The notes under the pieces: model-generated
What the model was told of the DNA's origin: nothing
Seen by the model: only the letters and a program-made list of their open reading frames with translations
Database searches by the model: none
NCBI RefSeq assembly: GCF_038561965.1
Contig: NZ_CP139348.1
Span: forward strand, 4,712,001-4,776,000
Direction of reading: 5' to 3'
DNA: 64,000 bases
Source: Stutzerimonas stutzeri
GTDB taxonomy: Bacteria; Pseudomonadota; Gammaproteobacteria; Pseudomonadales; Pseudomonadaceae
Shown: in pieces, positions 26,251 to 35,575 of the stretch
Layout of the letters: each line of letters opens with the position of its first letter
Position numbering within the stretch: the first letter of the stretch is position 1
Made by a program: the position numbers and the translations under genes

Positions 26251-26655
26251 TCACCACTGGTAGAGCCCGTAGCCGACCACGCCCAGGCCGAAGCCCATCT
26301 GTGCCAGCAGCAGCGCCCGAATGGCGAAGGTGTAGCTGATAACCCGGCTTTGCCCCAGCGCATCGGCAGCAAACAGCCGGTAGCTCTCGGGGAACTCGGC
26401 TTCCATCTCCTTGAGCCCCGCGATCGTCAGTTCCAGCAGCTGACGGCTGCGTGCATCCACCAACCAGAACACCAGCGCCAGCAGGACGGTAAAGGCACCG
26501 AGCAGAAGCAGCAGCCCCGGCGAGAACCCACGCTCCAGCGCCGCCAGCACACCGCCATCGGCGAAGATCGCCAGCACCACGAAGAAGTTGAAGCCACGCA
26601 GACGCTGCTCGGCATTGAGCTTGAAATGCGCCCAGACAAACTCTCGACCATCCAC
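26251..26655 (-). CDS. Small inner-membrane protein of unknown function
   Basis: A 134-residue protein with hydrophobic helices at about residues 23-42 (FNFFVVLAIFADGGVLAALE), 46-66 (PGLLLLLGAFTVLLALVFWL) and 110-132. A conserved-looking N-terminus VWAHFKLNAEQRLRGFNFF and a soluble loop rich in Glu (LKEMEAEFPESYRLFAADALG) lie around them. I cannot name the family. It follows the GNAT gene on the same strand at a 126-bp distance. Confidence 0.65.
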   Translation of the reverse strand: MDGREFVWAHFKLNAEQRLRGFNFFVVLAIFADGGVLAALERGFSPGLLLLLGAFTVLLALVFWLVDARSRQLLELTIAGLKEMEAEFPESYRLFAADALGQSRVISYTFAIRALLLAQMGFGLGVVGYGLYQW

Positions 26656-26781
26656 GCGCTTTCCCTCTGCCGAAACCCGGTTGCTGGAGCGATGCCGCGC
26701 AGGCGCGCATCGGGCCGGCAGCGATCACTCAGGTAAGAGCGTCGCCCGCGGCAAATAAATCCCGCTAGGAAGACGTGCTGG

Positions 26782-27075
26782 TCAGGCCGGGTCGACCAGA
26801 TCCTGCCATTGCTCATGGCGCTCGATGTACTTGGCGATGAACTCGCATTGCGGCACCACACGCTTGCCTCGGCGCCGCGCATCCTCCAGCGCGCCTTTGG
26901 CCAGCACACTGCCGAGCCCCTGCCCGGACAGGCTGGGGTCGACCTCGGTATGGGTGAAGACCATCTGCTCGCCCTGCTCGCTGTATGCGGCAACGCCAAG
27001 CGGCTGGTTATCTACCAGCAACTCATAGCGTTGCTGCTCGGCATCGTGGCGGACGGTGGCTTGTCTATCGGTCAT
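26782..27075 (-). CDS. Small GNAT-type N-acetyltransferase
   Basis: A 97-residue minimal GNAT of the YjdJ type. GVAAYSEQGEQMVFTHTEVD, SLSGQGLGSVLAKGALEDAR (acetyl-CoA loop QGLGS) and CEFIAKYIERH are the family blocks. Members of this short class lack the N-terminal third of normal GNATs. Target unknown; cytoplasmic. Confidence 0.85.
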   Translation of the reverse strand: MTDRQATVRHDAEQQRYELLVDNQPLGVAAYSEQGEQMVFTHTEVDPSLSGQGLGSVLAKGALEDARRRGKRVVPQCEFIAKYIERHEQWQDLVDPA

Positions 27076-27252
27076 GGCGGAGTCCCCCTACCAAATGGAT
27101 GACTGTGCAGGTAAAGGTACGAGTGAACGCGGCGCAGGAGGGTTCAGATGGCTCGACGACGAACTGGCATCGGATGCATGGCCGTTTCGCGGCTTAATGG
27201 GGTTCAACAGAGCAGACCTTCGCCGCAGGCAGCGCTTGAAATTGGTCTGGGC

Positions 27253-27873
27253 TCAACCATCGCTCGTTTGAATTTCAATGTGATCGCCCGCTATGGCAAT
27301 CGCCTGGTTATTGCTGAAAGGGCGAAGATCCAGGGTATTGCAGTACTCGATTAATACTTGCTCGACCGCCTCTTCGAACGGCGCGTTCCCGTAATGAGGC
27401 AGCGGGTAGAAATCCACCAATGCGAGCGACGCATACAAGTCGAGATTCGGCGCGGCGCTGGGGTCATCCAGCCTCTGTAGATATTCAATGCTGGGGGCAA
27501 GCACCGCGGAGCCAGCGGACTCGCCTACATAGCACTTGCCTGCCCTGACGTGTTCAGCGATCAGTGTGTCGGCGCCTGATCGCTTCAGTTCTTGCAGCAG
27601 AAAGAACGTGTTTCCGCCTGACACATAGATGTAATCGCCACGTTCAAGCTTGCTGACGATCTCATCCTGAGTTGCGGTTGAAACTTCGAGTTCATCAATC
27701 ACCATACCGGCTTTGACAAGCGCGTCCTTGGCCGCAATAAGGTATGAATTAACTTCCTCAGCAAGACTTGCCGTAGGAATCAACGTAACCGTCTTACCGC
27801 TGCACTCGCCCTTGGTGAACGTGACAAACAAGTCCACGACTTCAGCAAAGGAGGAGGTAAGGAAAATATTCAT
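27253..27873 (-). CDS. Peptidase S51-family protein (peptidase E-like)
   Basis: A 206-residue protein with a class-I glutamine-amidotransferase-like fold. The nucleophile Ser119 is in YVGESAGSAVL and the putative His in YPLPHYGN; YVSGGNTFFLLQEL (83-96) is a signature. Peptidase E cleaves Asp-X dipeptides; many relatives are uncharacterised. Base composition looks somewhat less GC-rich than the neighbours. It is alone, with gaps on both sides. The start is at ATG 27873 with GGAGGAG in the preceding sequence. Confidence 0.82.
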   Translation of the reverse strand: MNIFLTSSFAEVVDLFVTFTKGECSGKTVTLIPTASLAEEVNSYLIAAKDALVKAGMVIDELEVSTATQDEIVSKLERGDYIYVSGGNTFFLLQELKRSGADTLIAEHVRAGKCYVGESAGSAVLAPSIEYLQRLDDPSAAPNLDLYASLALVDFYPLPHYGNAPFEEAVEQVLIEYCNTLDLRPFSNNQAIAIAGDHIEIQTSDG

Positions 27874-27997
27874 CGCGACTTCTCCGTCAGTTGTTCACGC
27901 CGAGAGCGTCTGTTCTCCCTTCTGCCCATACGCTGAGCTGAGCTGGCGGGGGCCGAGGGATTGGACCCGCTAAGCAGCCCCGCAGCGCCCGCCCTTA

Positions 27998-29833
<1,836 letters not shown>

Positions 29834-30245
29834 GGGCAACGGTCTGCTCTGGCGAGTGGGCGGGCGTTTGACGTGTAGCGGCCGACAGGCGAAGCCGGCC
29901 GATGGAATAGCACCGGAGGGGCAGGTGCTGTGTTCGAGGGCGAGCCCACATGCTCTGGCACGCGGGTTACAGAATGAGGTTAGCAAGATAAGACGCGCTT
30001 GGCGCCCTTAGCAACCTCGCCGAAAGCTGTACCTGCAAAGGCTGCCGTCTTCGATGCCCAGGGTAAAAGCTCGAAACACAGCGCACCCATGAAACCCAGC
30101 GGCGGGACACACGGGCGTGTTTAGATTGGTAGCCTATTGCCTTATCGATGATCTCTGCCGCCTTCGCCAGCGAAGCGACTGAGCCTGTTCATTTGTTCTT
30201 GTGGCGAGCCCACGCACTACCGAAAACCTCGAATTGGAATCGAAG
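29834..30245. promoter_or_regulatory. Divergent gap between ABC exporter and patatin genes
   Basis: 412 bases between divergent genes with no credible coding frame, so both promoters should lie here. I found no clear hexamer pair or operator palindrome. Confidence 0.35.
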
Positions 30246-31427
30246 ATGACCGAGGACGCTGTAAAAAACCCAGGTATTACAGGGCTGATCCTCTCGGGAG
30301 GGGGCGCGCGTGGGGCCTATCAGGTTGGTGTGCTGTCGGCCATTGCCGATCTGCTGCCCGATTCGTCGGGGAATCCGTTCCCGGTAATCGTCGGCACCTC
30401 GGCGGGCGCGATCAATGCCGTCAGCCTCGCATGCGGCGCTCTGCATTTTCGCGAGGCGGTGCGGCGGCTGAGCACCATTTGGCGCAGCTTTCATACCGAT
30501 CAGGTATACCGCAGTGACTGGCCGGGCGTGTTGCGCCAGGCCAGCCGTTTCCTCGGCCACAGCGTGCTCGGTATCGGCAAGCAGGTGCCTGTTGCGCTGC
30601 TCGACAGTTCGCCACTGGCCAGGCTGCTCGAACGCGAACTGGATTTTTCCGGCATCGCCGCGGCAATGCGCCATCGGCAACTGCGCGCGATAGCGGTGAC
30701 GGCATTCGGCTACGAGTCGGCCGAGGCGGTGACCTTCTATCAGGGACATGCGGCCATCGACCCATGGCTGCGCCATCGTCGGGTGGGTGTGCCAACCCGC
30801 CTGGCAGTACCGCATTTGCTGGCCAGCACTGCCATTCCGCTGATCTTCGAGCCGGTAAAGATCAACCGCGAATATTTTGGTGATGGCGCGGTACGCCAGA
30901 CCGCACCGATCAGCCCTGCCCTGCACCTGGGCGCCACGCGTGTGCTGGTGGTCGGGGTCAGTGGCAACCCGGTGGATGACCAGAGCAAGACCGCTCCAAC
31001 ACCGAGGCCGACAGGCTCCATCCCGAGCCTGGCGCAAATCTCCGGGCACATGCTCAACAGCACCTTCATCGACAACGTCGAGACTGATATCGAGCTGCTG
31101 GAGCGCCTCAACCTGCTGGGGCAACTGGTGCCGGTCGAACAGCGCAAGCGCGCCTACGGCCTGACACCCGTCGAAGTGCTGGTGATTTCCCCCAGCCAAC
31201 CGCTGGACAAGATCGCCGCCCGCCATCGGAAAGAGCTGCCCGCAGCCCTGCGGCTGTTCCTGCGCGGCCCTGGCGGCACGCGCGAAGGCGGCGGTGGGCT
31301 GTTGAGCTACCTGTTATTCGAACCCGGCTACTGCAGCGAGCTGATCGAACTGGGTTACCAGGACGCCATGGCGAAGAGGGCCGAGCTCACAGCGTTTCTA
31401 AGGCTGGAACATCCAGAGCACGCGTAG
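30246..31427 (+). CDS. Patatin-like phospholipase
   Basis: A 393-residue patatin-family serine hydrolase. The oxyanion loop GGGARGAYQVG is at residues 18-28, the nucleophile Ser52 in GTSAG (50-54) and the catalytic Asp213 in YFGDGAVRQ, an intact dyad (DGA variant). No signal peptide is seen, so a cytoplasmic or cytoplasmic-membrane role is likely. The ATG at 30246 is chosen because the conserved domain begins 12 residues later; a GTG at 30201 is in frame. Confidence 0.88.
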   Translation: MTEDAVKNPGITGLILSGGGARGAYQVGVLSAIADLLPDSSGNPFPVIVGTSAGAINAVSLACGALHFREAVRRLSTIWRSFHTDQVYRSDWPGVLRQASRFLGHSVLGIGKQVPVALLDSSPLARLLERELDFSGIAAAMRHRQLRAIAVTAFGYESAEAVTFYQGHAAIDPWLRHRRVGVPTRLAVPHLLASTAIPLIFEPVKINREYFGDGAVRQTAPISPALHLGATRVLVVGVSGNPVDDQSKTAPTPRPTGSIPSLAQISGHMLNSTFIDNVETDIELLERLNLLGQLVPVEQRKRAYGLTPVEVLVISPSQPLDKIAARHRKELPAALRLFLRGPGGTREGGGGLLSYLLFEPGYCSELIELGYQDAMAKRAELTAFLRLEHPEHA

Positions 31428-31493
31428 CGAGCTGTTATCGCCAAGCACTCACAGCGCCTTCAGCGATGAGTGGTGGGCGACTGACGGATCTCA

Positions 31494-31594
31494 CGTGGAC
31501 AAGCGAAGCGTTGTCCACCCTACGCCACCACCCCTGCCTGCTCCGCCGAGGCATGGGCATGCGTAGGGTGGAAAACGGCGAAGCCTTTTCCACG
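31494..31594. repeat. REP-like doublet with GTAGGGTGG heads
   Basis: A tail-to-tail pair: GTGGACAAGCGAAGCGTTG then TCCACCCTACG (31494-31524), and CGTAGGGTGGAAAACGGCGA then AGCCTTTTCCAC (31562-31594). Both stems differ from the GGGCT family but keep the same GTAGGGTGG head. The 312-bp gap 31428-31739 holds nothing else. Confidence 0.65.
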
Positions 31595-31739
31595 CGTCAG
31601 GTTCAGGCCACCTCACTGTTCGACGGGCCCGGAGGCGCATCCCAAGCCTGGACTGGCCGAAGACGTGATCCGAATTTTCGGCGGGCTGCGCGGCTATACC
31701 GAAACATTGCCTTCGCGGTGACGGACGGAAGCCCAGCCG

Positions 31740-32306
31740 CTACCCCTTCGGAATCGATTCCGGCCGCAGATACGGCAGCATATGCGCCACGTAATCCGCC
31801 TTGCCCAGCTCGATCCCTTCCTTACGTAGGATCGAATAAGCGGTCATCACATGGAAATAGAACTGCGCCAGCGTCCAGTCGCGGGCGTACTCGTCCGCAG
31901 TCAGGTCGAAAATCATCCCGTTTGCCAGCTCATGGGCGATTGGCTTGTCCGCGTCCATATCCAGCGCATCGGCTGCGAGGCCGTCGAGCAACGCCACCGT
32001 CTCATCGATCCGGGCATAGGCATCAGCCAGCGTGCCCGGCCGCTCACCCGCCTGTCGCCCCTCGTCCAGCAGCTCGTTGATCGCAGCCGGAAACGCCTCG
32101 CCTCTCAGCCGGCAAACGGCCTCACGCGCTTGCACGCAGGCAAAGCGAACCTGGGTCGACAGCGGAAACATATCCGGCGCCAGCCGCGCGGATAACAACG
32201 CCTGCGCCTCGACTTCCGGCAGCTGTGCCTGCGCCTTCTTTAGCCAGCCGGAGAGGGTTTTGAGCATCTGCGTATAGGTGGGGATGAGGAGTGTCGTTAG
32301 CTGCAT
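31740..32306 (-). CDS. DUF1993 family protein
   Basis: A 188-residue soluble helical protein. MQLTTLLIPTYTQMLKTLSGWL at the start and DWTLAQFYFHVMTAYSILRK near the C-terminus match DUF1993, which has a DinB-like four-helix bundle. The conserved His in FYFHVMTAY may be a metal ligand, as in DinB relatives. The ATG at 32306 is taken over a TTG three codons upstream. Function unknown. Confidence 0.82.
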   Translation of the reverse strand: MQLTTLLIPTYTQMLKTLSGWLKKAQAQLPEVEAQALLSARLAPDMFPLSTQVRFACVQAREAVCRLRGEAFPAAINELLDEGRQAGERPGTLADAYARIDETVALLDGLAADALDMDADKPIAHELANGMIFDLTADEYARDWTLAQFYFHVMTAYSILRKEGIELGKADYVAHMLPYLRPESIPKG

Positions 32307-32369
32307 GGGTTCCAATCTTGTGGAGGGCTACACCGGAGAAAGTGGCAGCGTGTTACGAGCCTAGCAACC

Positions 32370-32398
32370 TGCGGATAAATAAATCTGTCCCCTTTTCC
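32370..32398 (+). repeat. Direct repeat DR-left at the island edge
   Basis: TGCGGATAAATAAATCTGTC followed by CCCTTTTCC. The same sequence, one base shorter, is at 33741-33768 in the same orientation. The shared 18-base core is AAATCTGTCCCCTTTTCC. Confidence 0.8.
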
Positions 32399-32405
32399 TG
32401 CTTTT

Positions 32406-32471
32406 CCGTAGGGTGGGCTTCAGCCCACCAGTAATCTTCGACCGCTTCGGTAATCTAAAGCCCACCCTACG
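32406..32471. repeat. REP doublet at the island edge
   Basis: CGTAGGGTGGGCTTCAGCCC followed by ACC (32406-32428), then a spacer and the shortened inverse arm TAAAGCCCACCCTACG (32455-32470). It lies between DR-left and the first cassette-like gene, where an attC would be expected. Confidence 0.65.
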
Positions 32472-32499
32472 TAACTATTGTTAGATTCGCTTTGATGCA

Positions 32500-32868
32500 T
32501 CAGCCGCGGCTTACTATTGCCTCGTTTAATGAGGCAATGACATTGGCTATGTATGCTTCGTCTTCGCTTACCAGTGCCTGATTTTCACCTGACGAGGTGT
32601 TTAAAATTACAGAGTATTTTGCTTTGCTACCTATCCAAGCCAGAACAGCTATTGCTATCGCTACTATAGCGGCTACGAAGACCCATCCGCTCCCAAATAA
32701 ACAAGTCAAGCCTATGACGGCAATGACTACGGCAGCGCCTCTATCTGGAGGTGTGACACCAGATTTTACTGAGGTTACGTTACTCATTGCATAAGTCTGA
32801 CCGTCGACAATAAATCGGCTGTTGCTTACGCTTACATTCCCTTGATTGAAAAAGATTTTTTCGTCCAT
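32500..32868 (-). CDS. DUF6232-like membrane protein, AT-rich
   Basis: A 122-residue protein: an N-terminal beta-rich segment (KIFFNQGNVSVSNSRFIVDG), two hydrophobic stretches (VVIAVIGLTCLFGSGWVFVA and IVAIAIAVLAWIG, about residues 47-80) and a C-terminal beta/helix end. This matches DUF6232 in layout. It is bracketed by GTTAGAT (32479-32485) and GTCTAAC (32899-32905), six of seven bases complementary, which suggests an integron cassette. Codon use is AT-rich, unlike the chromosome. Function unknown. Confidence 0.7.
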   Translation of the reverse strand: MDEKIFFNQGNVSVSNSRFIVDGQTYAMSNVTSVKSGVTPPDRGAAVVIAVIGLTCLFGSGWVFVAAIVAIAIAVLAWIGSKAKYSVILNTSSGENQALVSEDEAYIANVIASLNEAIVSRG

Positions 32869-32898
32869 TTTGATCTCATGCTTTTTGGGTTGGTTAAA

Positions 32899-32964
32899 GT
32901 CTAACGATATACTCAGGGCCGTGCTTTAGCCCGGGCCTGAGAGTAGTGTGAACGATTCTTATGC
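32899..32964 (-). other. Degenerate attC-like site
   Basis: Starts GTCTAACGAT and ends GATTCTTATGC, as the good attC at 34575-34650 starts CTCTAACGAT and ends GACTTGTTATGC. Between them CTCAGGGCC/GGGCCTGAG gives a stem with one bulge. Only 66 bp, and the right core is CTTATGC instead of GTTATGC, so it may be decayed. Confidence 0.45.
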
Positions 32965-33090
32965 ATTCTTCGTGTAGTCAAGTCAATTTATTTTTTGTGG
33001 CACGACTTACAAACAAACGAGGAAAAATTTATTTATAGCAAAAAAAGAATGTTGGTCATAATTAAATCTTCTCTTTTAACTACTAACTAT

Positions 33091-33528
33091 CTACTTCCCT
33101 GCCTCTATCTGGTCAATATGTTTAAAAACACAGGCAAGAACTAAATCCTTATGACTGATCTTGTGCTTCGCACAGAACGTCTTGATTCTGTAATGGTCCT
33201 CCGCATCAATTCGAAGATTGAACGTTTTCTGAGCCCTAGCTTCAGTAACGCTTCCGGCGTTTTTGTTCAACAGCGGACCCATGCCTAGATCTAGTCGACC
33301 GTAATGAGATATAAGCTCAGCCTCTTTCTTAAAGGCCTCGATCTCATTATCTGTCTGAAAAACGATCTCAAGCTTTGGAGATTGCCCCCTTGCTTTGATG
33401 TCGTCAATCTGGAATGCAACCGCAGGATTATGGGATCTCAGAGAACTCACTTCAATGCGATTTCCCGAGCCCTTTCCAATATAAAAAGGAATTCCGCTAG
33501 AATAACGAGCCTCATAAACATAAAACAT
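33091..33528 (-). CDS. GIY-YIG nuclease-domain protein with ribbon-helix-helix-like tail
   Basis: A 145-residue AT-rich gene. MFYVYEA at residues 1-7 and PFYIGKGSGNR at 14-24 correspond to the GIY and YIG strands, and EAFKKEAELISHYGR supplies the catalytic Glu region, as in LEM-3-like GIY-YIG domains. The last 40 residues (TFNLRIDAEDHYRIKTFCAK, then HKISHKDLVLACVF) look like a ribbon-helix-helix DNA-binding unit. The ATG at 33528 starts directly at the domain. It lies between the two direct repeats. It could be a cassette-borne nuclease or homing-type endonuclease; activity is not shown. Confidence 0.68.
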   Translation of the reverse strand: MFYVYEARYSSGIPFYIGKGSGNRIEVSSLRSHNPAVAFQIDDIKARGQSPKLEIVFQTDNEIEAFKKEAELISHYGRLDLGMGPLLNKNAGSVTEARAQKTFNLRIDAEDHYRIKTFCAKHKISHKDLVLACVFKHIDQIEAGK

Positions 33529-33582
33529 TAAATAACCCCCAAACTCAAAAAACTCAAGCAATCGTGCCCTTTCGCATTCTAA

Positions 33583-33777
33583 CTATCTAGCTGTTTTCTT
33601 CCATAAATCATCAACCACTGAACCATCTCTATACTCAAGAGAGTCTTCAAAAGACTGATTTTTTACAGAATATCGGTCCGTCAAAGAGTGTATAGTCTTC
33701 AGCCTTTCGGTAGGGCTTACTAACTCATAGATAATTGATGTGCGGAAATTAAATCTGTCCCCTTTTCCAGATAACAA
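33583..33777 (-). pseudogene. Gene remnant truncated at the direct repeat
   Basis: A 64-residue open frame whose first 10 codons read through the repeat DR-right, so they are not native coding sequence. The remaining 53 codons (IIYELVSPTERLKTIHSLTD, RYSVKNQSFEDSLEYRDGSV) look like the end of a real protein, finishing VVDDLWKKTAR. It is probably the 3' end of a gene cut off by whatever brought the repeat in. I do not recognise the family. Confidence 0.4.
33741..33768 (+). repeat. Direct repeat DR-right
   Basis: TGCGGAAATTAAATCTGTCC followed by CCTTTTCC, matching DR-left at 32370-32398 apart from one indel and neighbouring changes. The copies are 1.37 kb apart, in direct orientation. Confidence 0.8.
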
Positions 33778-33941
33778 TCATGATCTTCGTGATCGCTTGA
33801 ACGCTTGGCCCCCGCTGCGCGAACTACAGAATGGCCAGGGCAATGCCCAGTACAGGCCGGATATACGAATGCAACCGCGCTGACGACAGGATCGAAAAAA
33901 GCTATTCCTCACTGCTTGTGGGGAGAGTCCATATACCATTT

Positions 33942-33950
33942 GTTAGAGGC
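33942..33950 (-). other. Integron inverse-core half-site
   Basis: GTTAGAGGC is the exact reverse complement of GCCTCTAAC at 34573-34581 on the other side of the next gene. This core/inverse-core complementarity is expected within one cassette. I cannot find a proper left half 60-80 bp away, so the attC here is decayed or truncated. Confidence 0.55.
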
Positions 33951-33972
33951 ATTAACGCGCTCGCAAATAGGA

Positions 33973-34569
33973 TTACTTCTTATCGTCAACGCCCTTGGCA
34001 GGTGCTGCACTCGGTTGTGGTGCGGCTGGTTTCATATTTGTTATGCCGCTCACGCTAGATGTGGCGGGCTCGTTGTTTGGCCGCATGGAGGTTATGCCAC
34101 TTACGGAGTCTTTTACAAACACAGTGCCTTGATTTTTTGTTTTGTCAGTCATTTCAGATGCCTCATCTATGTATGAATTAATTGCGGTTGAAATACCGAT
34201 TATCGAAGAAAGTACTACGCCAAACATAAAGGATGAAACTGCCACTCTATCTAGAGTGTTTAGTAGCTGATCGTCTATTGCTGTTTCTCTTACGACGTCT
34301 TCCAAGTGCTTTGCATTTCTTCTAAATATCCACAGTAGCGCCCCAAGGCAAACAACGAAGCATGCTAATGAGAGGATATATAGAATCAACGTTTCTACTG
34401 ACTTAACGCCCACCGTTGATATTAATGTTATAAGTAAGCCAACAGCGCCTGCACTAAGTGCCAGCAGACTTTTATCGTGCTCAAATCTGGTGTTGAACCA
34501 AGCGTTGAGATTTGCCGCGTAAAACTCAACTTCTTTCATCTGATTTATGTCTGGCTGTGTGTCTGACAT
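33973..34569 (-). CDS. Cassette-borne membrane protein of unknown function
   Basis: A 198-residue protein. A short amphipathic N-terminus (EVEFYAANLNAWFNTRFEHD) is followed by helices at about 34-53, 60-82 and 112-132, with a charged loop between the last two. The C-terminal 65 residues are soluble and contain a tandem motif, SVSGITSMRP (155-164) and SVSGITNMKP (172-181), ending in a Pro/Ala/Lys tail. The layout resembles SLATT-type membrane proteins of defence operons, but I cannot claim homology. The start codon is 5 bp from the core site GTTAGAGGC, whose AGAGG may serve as the Shine-Dalgarno. AT-rich. Confidence 0.68.
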   Translation of the reverse strand: MSDTQPDINQMKEVEFYAANLNAWFNTRFEHDKSLLALSAGAVGLLITLISTVGVKSVETLILYILSLACFVVCLGALLWIFRRNAKHLEDVVRETAIDDQLLNTLDRVAVSSFMFGVVLSSIIGISTAINSYIDEASEMTDKTKNQGTVFVKDSVSGITSMRPNNEPATSSVSGITNMKPAAPQPSAAPAKGVDDKK

Positions 34570-34574
34570 ATTGC

Positions 34575-34650
34575 CTCTAACGATTAAGCTAAGGGGCGGC
34601 GGAACGCCGTCCCAGCGAACGAAGTGAGCGATTTGAGCGACTTGTTATGC
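34575..34650 (-). other. Integron attC site 1 (76 bp)
   Basis: Core CTCTAAC at 34575-34581 and inverse core GTTATGC at 34644-34650, with an inner imperfect hairpin (GGGGCGGCGGAACGCCGTCCC). The length and inner sequence match attC site 2: both contain AAGGGGCGG, then CGTCCCAG, GAGCGATTTGA and TTGTTA. It belongs to the lipoprotein cassette. About 76 bp is a size typical of pseudomonad chromosomal attC sites. Confidence 0.85.
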
Positions 34651-34651
34651 G

Positions 34652-35035
34652 CTAGTTAATTTTCCAAGAGTTTTCCATGCTCCCAAAATATATTGGACAG
34701 TCAGGCTCTTGCTGGGCGGTATACGCGTCGTCAGCCATCAGAACTGCGGGCTGCAGACTTGACGGTTGAAGAAAGTCGAGATCACCACACCCCGTAATGT
34801 TAAAGGTATAAGAAGCTTTAATTGATGGGGTTGCTTTAGTTCCTTTGGTTGCGTTTTTAAGTGAAGCTTCTGCTCTTACGATCTCGCCATCGCGGTAACG
34901 AACCACCACATTGTATTTACCGTCCACAGCTTTGCTGATAACACCACCCATTGCCGGGTCGGCAGGTGCATCCTCTGAGCATCCAGTCAGTGCCACGAAA
35001 AGAAATAAGGATGCGATGTGAAACTTGTTTTTCAT
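34652..35035 (-). CDS. Cassette-borne lipoprotein of unknown function
   Basis: A 127-residue protein with a lipoprotein signal (MKNKFHIASLFLFVALTGC, Cys19). The mature part has a segment VDGKYNVVVRYRDGEIVRAE and a Cys-containing ITGCGDLDFLQP; no domain is recognised. Its stop overlaps the attC 1 boundary by one base, and its cassette runs to core GCATAAC at 35064-35070, the reverse complement of GTTATGC at 34644-34650. AT-rich. It would sit in the outer or inner membrane facing the periplasm. Confidence 0.72.
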   Translation of the reverse strand: MKNKFHIASLFLFVALTGCSEDAPADPAMGGVISKAVDGKYNVVVRYRDGEIVRAEASLKNATKGTKATPSIKASYTFNITGCGDLDFLQPSSLQPAVLMADDAYTAQQEPDCPIYFGSMENSWKIN

Positions 35036-35063
35036 GGTTACTGAGTCTCGGTCTTAGGTAAGG

Positions 35064-35139
35064 GCATAACGTTTGGTTAAGGGGCGGGCTTTAGCCCGTC
35101 CCAGTGAGCGAAGCGAGCGATTTGAACCAGTTGTTAGGG
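35064..35139 (-). other. Integron attC site 2 (76 bp)
   Basis: Core GCATAAC at 35064-35070 and inverse core GTTAGGG at 35133-35139, with the inner hairpin GGGGCGGGCTTTAGCCCGTC. Same length and same conserved blocks as attC 1. It belongs to the cassette of the 35141-35575 gene, whose other end is CCCTAAC at 35583-35589. Confidence 0.87.
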
Positions 35140-35140
35140 G

Positions 35141-35575
35141 CTAATTTCCCCATGACTCAAATAATGCTTTTGGATCAGCCTCCGCAGTAACAACAAGTGG
35201 AGGGTCACCGGCATCGCATATTAGAACTAATGGGCCAGTATGCTTTGCTAGAAACACCATGAATTTAACAATCAATTTAGGGCAACCTTTCTCAAAGTAG
35301 ATCTCGTTTCGATCATCTGTGAGGGAAATGATATTGAGGGTTGCCCAGTCACTACCTTCTGAATCATGTTTGTTTTCTATAAATGCTTGCCACGGCTTAC
35401 CTACTTCAACCTCTGTTTCCTTAATCGTATATTCTTCGAGATTGGCGATTGCAGACTTAATTTCTACGAGCGTTGGGTTTCTTCCTTCAGGGTTTGAAGG
35501 ATACTCAATTGATTGTTCCTCCAGCCAAGACTTTATTTCCTCATCTAGCGGAAAGGAAGAGTACATCGCACCCAT
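35141..35575 (-). CDS. Cassette-borne acidic protein of unknown function
   Basis: A 144-residue acidic soluble protein (LDEEIKSWLEEQSIEYPSNP near the start; KETEVEVGKPWQAFIENKHD; LIVKFMVFLAKHTGPLVLIC). The alternating beta/alpha pattern and acidity resemble small immunity or SMI1-like proteins, but no family match is claimed. The ATG at 35575 is preceded by GTTAGGGACTAATC, so the core recombination site itself supplies an AGGGA Shine-Dalgarno. Its stop touches attC 2. AT-rich. Confidence 0.68.
   Translation of the reverse strand: MGAMYSSFPLDEEIKSWLEEQSIEYPSNPEGRNPTLVEIKSAIANLEEYTIKETEVEVGKPWQAFIENKHDSEGSDWATLNIISLTDDRNEIYFEKGCPKLIVKFMVFLAKHTGPLVLICDAGDPPLVVTAEADPKALFESWGN

Noticed and set aside
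33805..34176. A 123-codon plus-strand frame near the array
   Set aside because: It runs antisense into the membrane-protein cassette, has no Shine-Dalgarno and opposes the orientation of all cassette genes.
35083..35104. GGGGCGGGCTTTAGCCCGTC hairpin as another REP copy
   Set aside because: It lies in the centre of a 76-bp site with attC core and inverse core, is matched by the second attC, and lacks the GTAGGGTGG head.
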